DNA of 64,000 nt from Desulfonatronum thiosulfatophilum (lineage in GTDB: Bacteria; Desulfobacterota; Desulfovibrionia; Desulfovibrionales; Desulfonatronaceae), in contig NZ_FMXO01000020.1 of NCBI RefSeq assembly GCF_900104215.1, forward strand, positions 21,843 to 85,842, read 5' to 3'. A program made the translations under genes and the position numbers. Positions 26,499 to 36,382 of the stretch are shown here, piece after piece. Under the pieces are notes generated by a model, which did not search any database, was not told the DNA's origin, and saw nothing but the letters and a program-made list of their open reading frames with translations. How positions within the stretch are numbered: the first letter of the stretch is position 1; every line of letters starts with the position of its first letter.

Positions 26499-29400
26499 TT
26501 GCGGTTTATACGCTCCATGGCGAACCTCAGCCAGGCCGAACTCGCCCGAAGCATCGGCGTGTCCACGCAACACGTCAGCCGGATCGAACTGGGGCAGGTT
26601 TCGCCGTCGTTTTCCCTGCTCTCCACCTTGTGCGACGTCCTGCAAATCGCTCCGGTGAACTTTTTCCTTTTCCCGGCTGGAGACGACCTCCTCAACCCCG
26701 CCCATCCGGACACCAAGCCATCCCGGCCCAACCGCAGGAATCTTCTGGCATGGACGGGTTTCTGGAAAATCGACCTTCCTGAACAGAAATTCACCTGGTC
26801 GAACTCTCTCTTCATTCTCATGGGCTATACTCCCTACTCGGTCAAACCAACCCTGCGCCGCTTCAGCGGCCATGTCCTTCCGGAGGACCGGGGCCTTTTC
26901 ATGGAACGATTCGATGAAATCCTGCAAGGCCTCCCGGCACAGGATCTTTTCTTCCGGTTCCGCCGCCGGCAGGGCGGGATTCGGCAGGCCCTGCTCCGTG
27001 TCGACGACCTGCAGCCCCGGACGTCTTCGCACCGGGAGATCTGCGCCTGCATTCTGGACATTACAGAATGGCACGTTCTGGAAAATGCCCTGCTTCAGAA
27101 CAAACTCCAACTGGAGGAACATGTTCGGGACAGGAACCTGGAACTGTCCCTGGCCATCGAGGAATACCGCAAGGAACTCGACCAGCACAAAAAGGTGGAA
27201 CAGGAACTTCGCATCACCGCCCGTTCGGCTGCCGTCATTCGTGAGGCACAACGCGTTTCCCGACTCGGGATCTGGGAATGGGACGGCTACAATACGGAGA
27301 TCAAGGCCTGCGACCTGTTTCACCAGATTCTGGATCTGGACCCGGCTCCGGAATCCGAACCGGAACCCCGAGTTTCACCGACGCCCCCCCTCGGGGTCCG
27401 AACCGTTCCAGTCCTGCGGTTTCAGGCGGCCTTTTCCGCACGGGAATGGGACCGCCTGCGCGAGACCATCCGGAAAAGCATGGCCATTCATGCCCCGTTT
27501 GAGCTGGAGCTTGAAGTCGTCCGGCAGGACGAGGAACGCGGATATGTTCTGGTCCAGGGCTCCCCAGGCGGCCATGAGCACGGAAAGACGGTTTTCATCG
27601 GCACCCTCAGAGATATGACGGAAATCATGCAACGCGAGCAAGGCCTGCGCGAAAAGATTTCCGAACTGGATACGTTTTTCAGCACTGCCATGGACCTGCT
27701 CTGTATTGTCTCCACAGAAGGCTATTTCCAGTTGCTGAACCCGGAGTGGGAACTGGTTCTTGGTTATCCGCTCAAGGAAATCACCGGAAGGCGATTGCTC
27801 GATTTCGTCCATCCCGAAGACCGGACGGCGACCAGTCTGGCCATGCGGGATCTGCTGGCGGACATCAAGCTCACAAACTTTGTGAACCGAATCCAGACCA
27901 GGGACGGTGGGGTTCGATGGCTGGAATGGCGGGCCTGCCTGGCAAACGGATTGATTCATGCCGCCGCAAGGGATGTGACGGAGGTCAAGCTGGCCCAGGC
28001 CGAATTCGCCGCCGCCAAGCAGGCCGCGGAAGCGGCCAACAAGGCCAAGAGTGATTTTCTGGCCCACATGAGCCATGAAATCCGCACCCCGCTGTCCGGG
28101 ATCATGGGCACGCTGGAGATGCTCATGGACAGCGCCGACGACCGCTCCCGCGACCACATGCGCATGGTCATGGACGCAGCCCATTCCCTGGTCGGCATCA
28201 TCAACGACATTCTTGACCTCTCCAAAGTCGAGGCGGGCAAACTGGAGCTGAGCATCGTCCCCGTGGACATCAGACAGCTCATCCGTTCCTGCCTGGACAT
28301 CTACGAACTGGAGGTCCGGAAAAAAGGGCTAAAGCTGGAATCGCGAATTGCCGATACAGTACCTGTTTGGATACAGGCCGACGAATTGCGACTGTCCCAG
28401 ATCCTGCGCAACCTTGTCAGCAATGCGGTCAAGTTCACGGAACAGGGAGCCCTGAGTGTTGAAGTCGAGGTTGACGAACCAACCGGCGATCGGCCCATGT
28501 TGCGCCTTCAGGTGTCGGATACCGGACCAGGAATTGATCCGGAGTTCCTGCCGCGCATTTTCGACGCCTTTGCCCAGGCCGGGTCCACCCGGGCCAAGGG
28601 ACACAAGGGAACGGGCCTTGGAATGCCCATCAGCAAGAACCTGGCTGAAATGATGGGCGGAACAATCCAAGTCGCCAACAATCCCGCAGCCGGATGCACC
28701 TTCACAATTCAACTGCCCTTCTCCGTTGCTGAAGATTCCCTCAAGGCGTCGACCTCGAAGATGGAACGCCCGGAGCGGAAGTCCGGCCCCAGGAAAACGG
28801 ACAACGGCGCAGCCGGACTGCCCCCGCTGCGCATTCTGCTGGTGGAAGACACGGAAACCGTGCAAATTTTCATGCGTTACATCCTGGAAAAGGCCGGCCA
28901 TTTCGTGCAAACCGCGAGCAATGGAATGGAAGCGTTGGATTTGATGGCTGAAGCACCGGTGCAAACTCCCTTTGACGTGATTTTGATGGACGTTCGAATG
29001 CCGGTTCTGGATGGAGTGGAGACAACCCGGCGCATACGGCGTCTGGAAAGTTCGGCAGCGGGAAACAGTTTCCGGAGACGCATTCCCATAATCGCCCTGA
29101 CGGCGCATGCCATGGCCGAAGATCACCAGACTTGCATAGACGCGGGAATGGATGCGGTGGTGATCAAACCACTGAACCGGGACTCCTTTTTTCAAATACT
29201 CGAGGACGTCGTAACCAGATCCGAAGCCGAGGCGAACTTCGAATACAATCTTGAGCCAGGATCTGCCACGGCGAAACCCACGCCGAATCCATCCGCTCTA
29301 CCCATGGTGAACGAGGTTCTCGGCATCAGCCAATGTGACGGAGATGCGGCGCTTTGGTATGAGCTGCTGCATCGATTCATCCACACGGAAGCTCCCAACT

Positions 29401-29642
29401 TTCGTATCGCGTTACAAAACGAGTTCAATAATATCAATTTTGAGGAGCTGTCCTGCGTTGCCCACAAAATTAAAGGAATCGCAGCAATGCTGCATCTGCC
29501 CCGCTTGCTTCGAGATGCCGCGACGCTGGAACAAATGGCCCGGAAACGCAAAGCGACACTCGCCGCGGACGGCATCAAGAACGTTTTACATTCTATTGCC
29601 GAAATCGAAGACTACGTATATGTCAACCATATCAACACCTGA
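26499..29642 (+). CDS. Hybrid histidine kinase with N-terminal XRE-type HTH domain
   Basis: A 1047-residue soluble protein without membrane segments. Order: an XRE helix-turn-helix (about 1-60, [20 protein letters not shown]), three PAS-like regions (about 85-190, 250-375, 380-500), and a short coiled coil. Then come HisKA with phospho-acceptor His in [13 protein letters not shown] (about 525), a HATPase with NAVKFTEQG and [11 protein letters not shown], a receiver with [11 protein letters not shown] (Asp about 828), and an Hpt domain with [10 protein letters not shown] (His about 987). It is thus a full phosphorelay in one chain, possibly docked on DNA. TTG 26499 is the first start in frame; the fold would like a few more residues ([10 protein letters not shown]), so the true start is uncertain. 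No dedicated output regulator is adjacent. Confidence 0.9.
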   Translation: MRFIRSMANLSQAELARSIGVSTQHVSRIELGQVSPSFSLLSTLCDVLQIAPVNFFLFPAGDDLLNPAHPDTKPSRPNRRNLLAWTGFWKIDLPEQKFTWSNSLFILMGYTPYSVKPTLRRFSGHVLPEDRGLFMERFDEILQGLPAQDLFFRFRRRQGGIRQALLRVDDLQPRTSSHREICACILDITEWHVLENALLQNKLQLEEHVRDRNLELSLAIEEYRKELDQHKKVEQELRITARSAAVIREAQRVSRLGIWEWDGYNTEIKACDLFHQILDLDPAPESEPEPRVSPTPPLGVRTVPVLRFQAAFSAREWDRLRETIRKSMAIHAPFELELEVVRQDEERGYVLVQGSPGGHEHGKTVFIGTLRDMTEIMQREQGLREKISELDTFFSTAMDLLCIVSTEGYFQLLNPEWELVLGYPLKEITGRRLLDFVHPEDRTATSLAMRDLLADIKLTNFVNRIQTRDGGVRWLEWRACLANGLIHAAARDVTEVKLAQAEFAAAKQAAEAANKAKSDFLAHMSHEIRTPLSGIMGTLEMLMDSADDRSRDHMRMVMDAAHSLVGIINDILDLSKVEAGKLELSIVPVDIRQLIRSCLDIYELEVRKKGLKLESRIADTVPVWIQADELRLSQILRNLVSNAVKFTEQGALSVEVEVDEPTGDRPMLRLQVSDTGPGIDPEFLPRIFDAFAQAGSTRAKGHKGTGLGMPISKNLAEMMGGTIQVANNPAAGCTFTIQLPFSVAEDSLKASTSKMERPERKSGPRKTDNGAAGLPPLRILLVEDTETVQIFMRYILEKAGHFVQTASNGMEALDLMAEAPVQTPFDVILMDVRMPVLDGVETTRRIRRLESSAAGNSFRRRIPIIALTAHAMAEDHQTCIDAGMDAVVIKPLNRDSFFQILEDVVTRSEAEANFEYNLEPGSATAKPTPNPSALPMVNEVLGISQCDGDAALWYELLHRFIHTEAPNFRIALQNEFNNINFEELSCVAHKIKGIAAMLHLPRLLRDAATLEQMARKRKATLAADGIKNVLHSIAEIEDYVYVNHINT

Positions 29643-29911
29643 CAGCATTATTGACGCATACTTGCCGCTCCAAGGATGCACTTCAACTGATATGTAATAT
29701 TAATCTGCATTGATTATCGAATTCTCTGGAATATTTCGAATGCAGTAATTCGGAAAAAAGAACCAACGTTGAGGTGCAAATACTGATCCTGGTTTTCCGG
29801 TCTCCCGTTTTTTGCCAATTGCCTTCTGTCAAGTGCGGATCATTTTCGCACCCGACACTGATATAACGAACGAACAACAGCCAACCAATGTAAGCATGAG
29901 GGGAGGAAGCA

Positions 29912-31957
29912 ATGAAGAACATTCGGCTCGGGGTTAAACTTGTCGGCGGATTTGCCATAGTGGCATTGATCGTTTTTATCGTGGGCGCTTTCGGATGGTG
30001 GGGCGCGAAGAATCTGACGGGTCATATCGAGGAGGTGGGCACGGTCCAGTTACCCAGCATCCAGACCCTAATGAACATCGAAAAGGAATATGAATCCCTG
30101 CGCGTGGCCCAGCGCACACTGCTGGTGCCGGGATTGGCCCCGGCGGATATGCAGCGGCAGTTCGACATCCTGATCCGCCAGCGCGGCGACATCGCGAAAC
30201 TACGCGAGGAATTCGAAGCGCTCCCAGCCACGGCCGAGGAAACGGCCTTGTGGCGCCAGACAACGACTGCACTGGATGCCTGGCGGACAGTCAACGACCG
30301 CTTCGTCGAAATGGCCAGGGAGTTGCAACGCACCGGCATCAGCAATCCGGCCAACCTGCGGGCGAACCTGCAGCAGTTTCGCGGTGACCACTATGCCTTA
30401 ATAAGTAATGTGAATGCGCTGATCACCCGCGGGGTGCAGTTCGACGGCGGGGACGATCCCACAGCCTGCAACTTCGGCCGCTGGCTGGCCAACTTCCGCA
30501 CCGAAAACCCCCGTCTGCTGGAAATCCTGCGGCGCATGCCCGCAACGCACAACCCGTTTCACAGCTCCATCGGGAACATCAAGCAAACGATCCGCGCAGG
30601 CGACATCGAGACCGCCAACCAAATCCTGGCCAATGAGACCATACCCATGGCCGACGAAACATTTGCCCGCTTCTACGAGCTGATCGCCATCGCCCAGGAA
30701 GCGGAATCCATTTTTGACAACATGACCCAGACGGCCATGGTCGAAGTGCGGGAGCGGCAAGCGGAAGCCCTCAGGCTGCTGACCCAGGTCCTGGAGTTAA
30801 ACGAACGCTCCACCGAAGAGTCTGTATCCGCTGCCCAGACTGATGCGGCCCAGGCCCAGGTCGTGGCCATCGCCGGCATTATCATCGGAGTCATCCTGGC
30901 ACTGGCTCTGGGCATCATCTTGACCCGGGCCATCACTAACCCGGTTTCCAGGGGCGTACGCTTCTCCGAAGACCTTTCCGCGGGTGAACTGGACGCGCAT
31001 TTGGAAGTTGATCAGAAGGACGAGATCGGCGTTCTGGGTAAGGCCATGCAGGAAATGCAGACAAAACTGCGTCAGATCGTCGGCGAGGTGAAATCGGCCT
31101 CGGAAAATGTGGCCTCCGGCAGCGAGGAGTTGTCCGCCTCCGCGGAACAGATGTCCCAGGGCGCCACGGAGCAGGCCGCGGCCGTGGAGGAAGTTTCTTC
31201 CAGCATGGAGCAGATGACAGCCAACATTCGCCAGAACGCGGACAACGCAGCCCAGACGGAAAAGATCGCCCTGAAGGCGGCCCAGGATGCTCAGGAAGGC
31301 GGCAAGGCCGTGTCCCAGACCGTGACGGCCATGAAACAGATCGCCGAAAAGATTTCCATTATCGAGGAAATCGCCCGCCAGACCAATCTCCTGGCCCTAA
31401 ACGCGGCCATCGAGGCGGCTCGGGCCGGGGACGCGGGCAAGGGCTTTGCCGTGGTGGCCGCAGAAGTGCGCAAGCTGGCTGAGCGCAGCGGTTCCGCGGC
31501 CTCGGAAATCAGCGAGCTGTCCGCATCCAGCGTAGAGGTGGCGGAGCAGGCCGGAGAGATGCTGGTCAAGATCGTGCCGGACATCCAGCGAACGGCCGAA
31601 CTGATCCAGGAAATCAACGCCGCCAGCCGGGAGCAGAGCATCGGCGTGGAGCAGATCAACAAGGCCATCCAGCAACTGGATCAGGTCATCCAGCAGAACG
31701 CCTCGGCCGCCGAGGAAATGGCCTCCACGTCCGAGGAACTTTCCAGCCAGGCCGAGGAACTCCAGGCCACCATGGCTTTCTTCAAGATGGGCGGCGATTC
31801 CGGGGTTGCCTCCCGCCGCATCCAGAAACCGCGCAGGACCGGAAACATGCTCGCCGGCTCACGTGCGGCGATTGCGGCCAAGCCCGCAAAACCGGCCAAG
31901 TCCCAGGGATTTGCCTTGGATATGGGCAAGGAAGACGACGAATTCGAGAAGTTCTAG
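29912..31957 (+). CDS. Methyl-accepting chemotaxis protein with CZB-like periplasmic domain
   Basis: A 681-residue receptor. A first membrane segment (about 8-30) and a second (about 315-340) bracket a periplasmic four-helix-type sensor. Residues about 157-217 resemble a chemoreceptor zinc-binding (CZB) domain: GDHYALI, then CNFGRWL (Cys about 186), then THNPFH (two His, about 212 and 216). HAMP follows (about 340-390), then the signalling hairpin with [20 protein letters not shown]. The C-terminus is EFEKF, which fits the x-[FW]-x-x-[FW] pentapeptide that tethers CheR/CheB. ATG follows a very strong GGGGAGGAAG site. cheW lies 141 bases downstream. Confidence 0.93.
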   Translation: MKNIRLGVKLVGGFAIVALIVFIVGAFGWWGAKNLTGHIEEVGTVQLPSIQTLMNIEKEYESLRVAQRTLLVPGLAPADMQRQFDILIRQRGDIAKLREEFEALPATAEETALWRQTTTALDAWRTVNDRFVEMARELQRTGISNPANLRANLQQFRGDHYALISNVNALITRGVQFDGGDDPTACNFGRWLANFRTENPRLLEILRRMPATHNPFHSSIGNIKQTIRAGDIETANQILANETIPMADETFARFYELIAIAQEAESIFDNMTQTAMVEVRERQAEALRLLTQVLELNERSTEESVSAAQTDAAQAQVVAIAGIIIGVILALALGIILTRAITNPVSRGVRFSEDLSAGELDAHLEVDQKDEIGVLGKAMQEMQTKLRQIVGEVKSASENVASGSEELSASAEQMSQGATEQAAAVEEVSSSMEQMTANIRQNADNAAQTEKIALKAAQDAQEGGKAVSQTVTAMKQIAEKISIIEEIARQTNLLALNAAIEAARAGDAGKGFAVVAAEVRKLAERSGSAASEISELSASSVEVAEQAGEMLVKIVPDIQRTAELIQEINAASREQSIGVEQINKAIQQLDQVIQQNASAAEEMASTSEELSSQAEELQATMAFFKMGGDSGVASRRIQKPRRTGNMLAGSRAAIAAKPAKPAKSQGFALDMGKEDDEFEKF

Positions 31958-31989
31958 AAGTTCAGGGACCTTCTCGCACAAACGGAATT

Positions 31990-32041
31990 CGGGGGCGGTT
32001 CACGCCAACCTTCGCGTCGGAGACGGCGTGAACCGCCCCCG
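31990..32041. repeat. GGGGCGGTTC-type inverted repeat between mcp and cheW
   Basis: CGGGGGCGGTTCACGCC (31990-32006) pairs perfectly with GGCGTGAACCGCCCCCG (32025-32041), a 17-bp stem with an 18-base loop. No T-run follows on either strand, so it is more a REP-like element or mRNA stabiliser than a simple terminator. It shares the GGGGCGGTTC core with the palindrome at 54466-54491. Confidence 0.7.
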
Positions 32042-32098
32042 CACATTCCGGGATCGTTGAAAACCGCTACCGCTGCACCCTAAAGCCGGAGAGGCAAC

Positions 32099-32590
32099 AT
32101 GAATGAAAAATTCAGTACGACGTTGAACCAGTACCTGACCTTCACCCTGGACAAGGAACTCTATGCCATGGACATCGCCAAGGTCCGGGAGGTTCTGGAA
32201 TACACGGACATCACGCGGGTCCCGCGCACGCCGGATTTTCTGCGGGGGGTAATTAATGTCCGGGGCCGAGCCGTGCCCGTGGTGGACATGCGGCTCAAGT
32301 TCGGCATGACCAGAACCGAAGAGACCGTGAATACCTGCATCATCATCGTGGAAGTGGATGTGGACGGCGAAAACACCATCCTGGGCGCTCTGGCCGACTC
32401 GGTCCAGGAAGTCTTCGACCTGGAACCGGATCAGATAGAACCGGCCCCCCGCCTGGGCACCCGCATCAAGACCGAATTCATCGAGGGCATGGGTAAGAAC
32501 GGGGAGCAATTCATCATCATCCTGAACATCGACAAGATCTTTTCCGCCGAGGAACTGGCCATCGTCAAGGACGTGGAGGAAACGGCCTGA
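32099..32590 (+). CDS. cheW: Chemotaxis coupling protein CheW
   Basis: A 163-residue CheW scaffold that links chemoreceptors to the CheA kinase. The sequence LTFTLDKELYAMDIAKVREV followed by TRVPRTPDFLRGVINVRG is the standard coupling fold, with the receptor-contact RGxxxPVVDMRLKFGM segment. Start ATG 32099 follows CGGAGAGG. It is paired with the chemoreceptor upstream; CheA is not in the window. Confidence 0.95.
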   Translation: MNEKFSTTLNQYLTFTLDKELYAMDIAKVREVLEYTDITRVPRTPDFLRGVINVRGRAVPVVDMRLKFGMTRTEETVNTCIIIVEVDVDGENTILGALADSVQEVFDLEPDQIEPAPRLGTRIKTEFIEGMGKNGEQFIIILNIDKIFSAEELAIVKDVEETA

Positions 32591-32618
32591 TTCTTCCACC
32601 ATCCGCATCAAAGCCATC

Positions 32619-32646
32619 GCGGGCGAAGCATTCATGCTTCGCCCGC
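32619..32646. terminator. Strong hairpin between convergent cheW and pyk
   Basis: GCGGGCGAAGCA and TGCTTCGCCCGC form a 12-bp stem (13 with the inner T-A pair) with a tiny loop, 28 bases after the cheW stop and 11 before the pyk stop. It can act on both strands, though T-runs are short. Confidence 0.65.
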
Positions 32647-32657
32647 TTCTCACGATC

Positions 32658-34094
32658 CTACTTCACGTAAATCTTCACCAGATTGGTGGCCGTGCGCTCC
32701 TGACGGGGTTTGGGCTGTCCCGCGGTGATCACCACAGCCTCGCCGGTGGCGAATTCCCGGCAGCTGTCCACGAAATATTCCGTCCTGTCCAGGTGATCCG
32801 AAAGCTGTTCCTTGACCGGGTACGGCAGCACTCCTTTGGAAAAGTTCAGAAACTGACGGACCAGGGGGTCTGTGCTCAGGGCATACAAGGGCTGCTCGGG
32901 CCGGCAGGCACTGAGATGGCGGATGGTGGCTCCGGACATGCTGTGGGCCACCAGAGCCCGGACGTTGGCCTTCTCCGCCAACAGACAGGCGGCATAGGCC
33001 AGAAACCAGGCCGGATCGCTCTGATCCCTGGGAGCAATCGGCCCCGGATTGTGCCGGGCGGCAAATTTCTCCGCTTCGTTTCCTATCTGGATCATCTGCT
33101 GCACTGTTGCCAAGGGATAATTACCAATGGCCGATTCTTCGGACAGCATCACGCAATCCGTTCCATCCAGGATGGCATTGGCCACGTCCGTGATCTCGGC
33201 CCGGGTCGGCACGGGATTCTCCACCATGGACAACAGCATCTGGGTGGCCACGATCACCGGTTTTCCCGCCTGATTGCAGGCCTTAATGATCTCTTTCTGC
33301 AGCCCGGGCAGAGAAGCCAGGGGACATTCCAGCCCCAAATCGCCCCTGGCGACCATGATCCCGTCCGCCAGCTTGAGGATTTCCTGCAGGTTCTCCACGG
33401 CGTTCAGGCGCTCCAACTTGGCGATCACCGGCACCCGGTGTCCGAGGCGTTCCATTTCGTTGATCAGAGATTCAACGTCCTGGGCATTCTGCACGAATGA
33501 CAGGGCTACGACATTTACGCCCAGTTCCAGTCCATAGGCCAGGTCCTGACGGTCCTTCGGAGTGAAAGCGGGCAGCGGGCTGACCTTGCCGGGAAAGGCC
33601 ACGCCTTTCTTCGACGCAAGCAAACCGGAATTGTGCGCCTTGAGCCGCACGGCATGGGCATCGATCTTCTCCGTCACGTGAAATTGCAACCCGCCGTCGC
33701 TGAGGGTTACGGTATCTCCGGCCGCGAGCACCTCCAGCATCTCCGGATGGTCCAAATCGATCCAGCGCGCATTTTCTTCTTTCAGACTGGACTCATAATC
33801 ATTTTTCCTTCCGGGAAGCCCCATGATCAATTGGTCGTCCTTGTAGACATCCCAGGGCGCCTCCGGGATTTCGCCGATCCGGATCTTGGGGCCGGAAAGG
33901 TCCTGCATCAGGCTTAACGAGAGATCCAGTTCCGCTTCCAGCGCCTTGAGCCGACCGATCACCTTTTCAAAATAGGCCCGGTCCCCATGGGAGGAATTGA
34001 GCCGGAAAATCCGCACCCCCTGCTCGACCATCTTGCGCAACATATCTTCGCTGTCGATGGCCGGACCGACAGTGACCACAATTTTCGTCTTCAT
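32658..34094 (-). CDS. pyk: Pyruvate kinase
   Basis: A 478-residue glycolytic enzyme converting PEP and ADP to pyruvate and ATP. It starts MKTKIVVTVGPAIDSEDML, has FRLNSSHGDR, the metal/PEP site GIMVARGDLGLECP and VPTRAEITDVANAILDG. The C-terminal domain follows. The start has an AGGAGGGTG site. It is 30 bases downstream of mrpE, so it may be read from the antiporter operon as well as from its own signals. With the PEP-synthase-like enzyme and pyruvate carboxylase it completes a pyruvate/PEP node in the window. Confidence 0.96.
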   Translation of the reverse strand: MKTKIVVTVGPAIDSEDMLRKMVEQGVRIFRLNSSHGDRAYFEKVIGRLKALEAELDLSLSLMQDLSGPKIRIGEIPEAPWDVYKDDQLIMGLPGRKNDYESSLKEENARWIDLDHPEMLEVLAAGDTVTLSDGGLQFHVTEKIDAHAVRLKAHNSGLLASKKGVAFPGKVSPLPAFTPKDRQDLAYGLELGVNVVALSFVQNAQDVESLINEMERLGHRVPVIAKLERLNAVENLQEILKLADGIMVARGDLGLECPLASLPGLQKEIIKACNQAGKPVIVATQMLLSMVENPVPTRAEITDVANAILDGTDCVMLSEESAIGNYPLATVQQMIQIGNEAEKFAARHNPGPIAPRDQSDPAWFLAYAACLLAEKANVRALVAHSMSGATIRHLSACRPEQPLYALSTDPLVRQFLNFSKGVLPYPVKEQLSDHLDRTEYFVDSCREFATGEAVVITAGQPKPRQERTATNLVKIYVK

Positions 34095-34124
34095 GGAACA
34101 CCCTCCTGATTGTTACTTCCAAGG

Positions 34125-34601
34125 TTATTCATCCCCGTTTCCAAACAGATCGTCGATACGATCCTCAAGCTCTCGCAGCTTCTGCGCATCCGCGATGCTT
34201 TCATCCAGAACATGCACGCTCACCGTGTCGTATTGCAGGTCAACGCCAGCCGTACCGGGCAACAGACTGACCACCCACACAAAGAAAACCCGAGCCGGTT
34301 CCGATTCCAGTCTCAAGATATGAGTAATCACCACAGGCTTCAGGTCCATCCGCGGCCGCAGGGCTCTGTAGGCCACATCCAGGCCGCCCAGAAGGGATTG
34401 ATGTAAAAAATACGGCCCGAAACGAATCAGGGCGCTGAAACGCCAGTTCCATGCGCCCGGAGGAATCATGCGCAGACTCAGAACCGAAGCCGACAAAATA
34501 GCAATGATCCCCAATCCGGAAAGCGGCGAACCGCCCTGGGTGAGCACCCACCAGAGCAGACCAAAGACGGCGACCCTGAAAAGCAAGGTCCGAGGGTCCA
34601 T
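34125..34601 (-). CDS. mrpE: Mrp antiporter subunit E
   Basis: A 158-residue membrane protein of the MnhE/MrpE family, with two or three N-terminal membrane helices (MDPRTLLFRVAVFGLLWWVL) and a conserved cytoplasmic tail containing VVSLLPGTAGVDL, the family hallmark (S-x-T/L-PGT). Start ATG 34601; an earlier ATG at 34658 would overlap the preceding gene by 19 bases. Last Mrp gene of the operon. Confidence 0.88.
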   Translation of the reverse strand: MDPRTLLFRVAVFGLLWWVLTQGGSPLSGLGIIAILSASVLSLRMIPPGAWNWRFSALIRFGPYFLHQSLLGGLDVAYRALRPRMDLKPVVITHILRLESEPARVFFVWVVSLLPGTAGVDLQYDTVSVHVLDESIADAQKLRELEDRIDDLFGNGDE

Positions 34602-34639
34602 GAACCGGGAACGTTTCTCATTCCTTCCATGCGGCAAAG

Positions 34640-36382
34640 TCACATCATCCCCCACCATGCCAGCACCGTAAAGCCCAGCAGCAAGGCCACAAAAAGCAGG
34701 CCCACCGTATGCCAGTACAGAAGCCGTCGTTCCAGCATGTCCGGGATCGTGCGCATCCACTGGCTCTGCAGCAGTCGGTCCGACCAGGTCACCAGGTTGA
34801 TCGAACCGCAGGAGGGATCGCACAGCGGACCGGCCCGCCATGCCCGGAGCACACGAACCAGGGCGCTGTCCGTCGCGGCCAGGACCAGATCGTCCAGCCC
34901 ACGCCTTTCCACGCCGCCCTTGTTCAAGCGCACGAATGCCGCCGCGGCCGTCATGCCCAGCGCGATGGGCCATATACCATCCCAGATGCTCAACCAGCTT
35001 ACCGTGAATGCGGCCGGGCCCTCCGGAAATGCCGTGTTCAGAAGAGGCGCCGCGATCAACAGCAACACGGCCACGGCCCCCCATGAACCCAGCATCCCGA
35101 TTCCAGCGGATTTTCCGCCTTGGGCCATGGTTTCCCGAACCCGCCAGACCAGAACCGCCAGCAGGAGCATCGTTCCCACCGCGGTCACGAAAAGCATGGC
35201 CGTAAAATACCCGCTCCAGGCTTGCGGCAGATAGCCCACGCCCTCCTTCAGGGACTGCTTGACCAGGGACCCGCCGGTAAACGGCAGCCCCGCCAGAATA
35301 AGCCCGGCCAGCGTCAAGCCCGCCAGGACCACGGGCGCCTGCCGTGAGCTTCGGGCGGTGGACTTGGCCACGCCGACCCCCAGAAAAAGCGAGGCCTTGG
35401 CCAGCCCATGGACCAGGACAAAGAGCAGCAACCCGGAAATCAACGACTCGGCTTCGGAAGCGCCGGGCAACAAGGCAAAGCCGAAAGCCATGGTCATCAG
35501 CCCCATCTGGCTCACGCTGGAATAGGCCAGAATGGTTTTCGGATCATGCCGGGTCAATCCGGACGCCACGCCGTACACCGCCGCGATCAGGCCCAGCAAT
35601 GCCAGGGTCATGCCCCAATGACTCAACCCCGCGCCAAGGGGAAAGAACTGCATCCAGCCCAGCAGTCCGGCCTTGATCATCACCCCGCTGAGCACGGCAC
35701 TGGCCGCGGTGGGCGCTGCGGGATGGGCCAGGGGCAGCCAGATGTGCAGCCCGATGATCCCGGCCTTGATGCCGAAGCCGATGAAGACCAAGGTAAAAAT
35801 CAGCCCTGCGTGATCATGGGCTGCCAGATTCGCGGAAATATCGCCGAAAAGAAGGCTCTGTCCGGCAACTCCGGCATAATATAATCCCGAGGCCAGAATC
35901 ACTTCACCGATTACGGCCATGGTCAGATAGACCCGTCCGGCATACAGGGCCGTGGGAGTCCGGTCATGAATGATCAGTCCATAGGCGGCAAAGCTCATTA
36001 AGGCAAAGAAAACATAAAAGGAAGCCAGGTCCTGGGCCACGGTCAACCCCAGATTGCCGCACAGAGTCAGCAGGAAAAACAACGCGAAGCGGACTTGTTG
36101 CGAGCCGCTCCCGGCTGAGGATCCGGCAAAGACTCCGGCCGCCGTCCAGAGCAGAGCGGCGAGGAGCAGAAACACCTGTCCGTACGGACCAAAATGCAGG
36201 GACGTTCCCAGAAACAAGGCCGGTAAAAAGCCGGGGTCCATGCCGCCGCCCCAGAACGCCAATGCCAGCGCGGGCAAAGGAGCGATCCACACCCCATGGC
36301 GGGCAATCATCCCGCGAATGGGTGCAATGCCGAGCAAGAGAGCCAGGACCAACGGAAAAAGCACCGCAACGAGCCAGATCAC
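34640..36382 (-). CDS. Proton-pumping-type antiporter subunit (MrpD/NuoL-like), third copy
   Basis: A 580-residue membrane protein with about 14 helices, of the complex-I antiporter superfamily. FGIKAGIIGLHIWLPLAHPAAPTAASAVLSG-region motifs include the conserved Lys and the HPAAP kink, and THD-type motif LTRHDPKTILAYSSVSQMG is present. The GTG start at 36382 overlaps the previous stop as GTGA, showing translational coupling. Longer and more HyfB/NuoL-like than its two neighbours, with an extra hydrophobic C-terminus. Confidence 0.86.
   Translation of the reverse strand: MIWLVAVLFPLVLALLLGIAPIRGMIARHGVWIAPLPALALAFWGGGMDPGFLPALFLGTSLHFGPYGQVFLLLAALLWTAAGVFAGSSAGSGSQQVRFALFFLLTLCGNLGLTVAQDLASFYVFFALMSFAAYGLIIHDRTPTALYAGRVYLTMAVIGEVILASGLYYAGVAGQSLLFGDISANLAAHDHAGLIFTLVFIGFGIKAGIIGLHIWLPLAHPAAPTAASAVLSGVMIKAGLLGWMQFFPLGAGLSHWGMTLALLGLIAAVYGVASGLTRHDPKTILAYSSVSQMGLMTMAFGFALLPGASEAESLISGLLLFVLVHGLAKASLFLGVGVAKSTARSSRQAPVVLAGLTLAGLILAGLPFTGGSLVKQSLKEGVGYLPQAWSGYFTAMLFVTAVGTMLLLAVLVWRVRETMAQGGKSAGIGMLGSWGAVAVLLLIAAPLLNTAFPEGPAAFTVSWLSIWDGIWPIALGMTAAAAFVRLNKGGVERRGLDDLVLAATDSALVRVLRAWRAGPLCDPSCGSINLVTWSDRLLQSQWMRTIPDMLERRLLYWHTVGLLFVALLLGFTVLAWWGMM

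Noticed and set aside
34602..35084. N-terminal extension of mrpE into the upstream gene
   Set aside because: The extension is a shadow of the MrpD-like C-terminus; MrpE homology begins at 34601.
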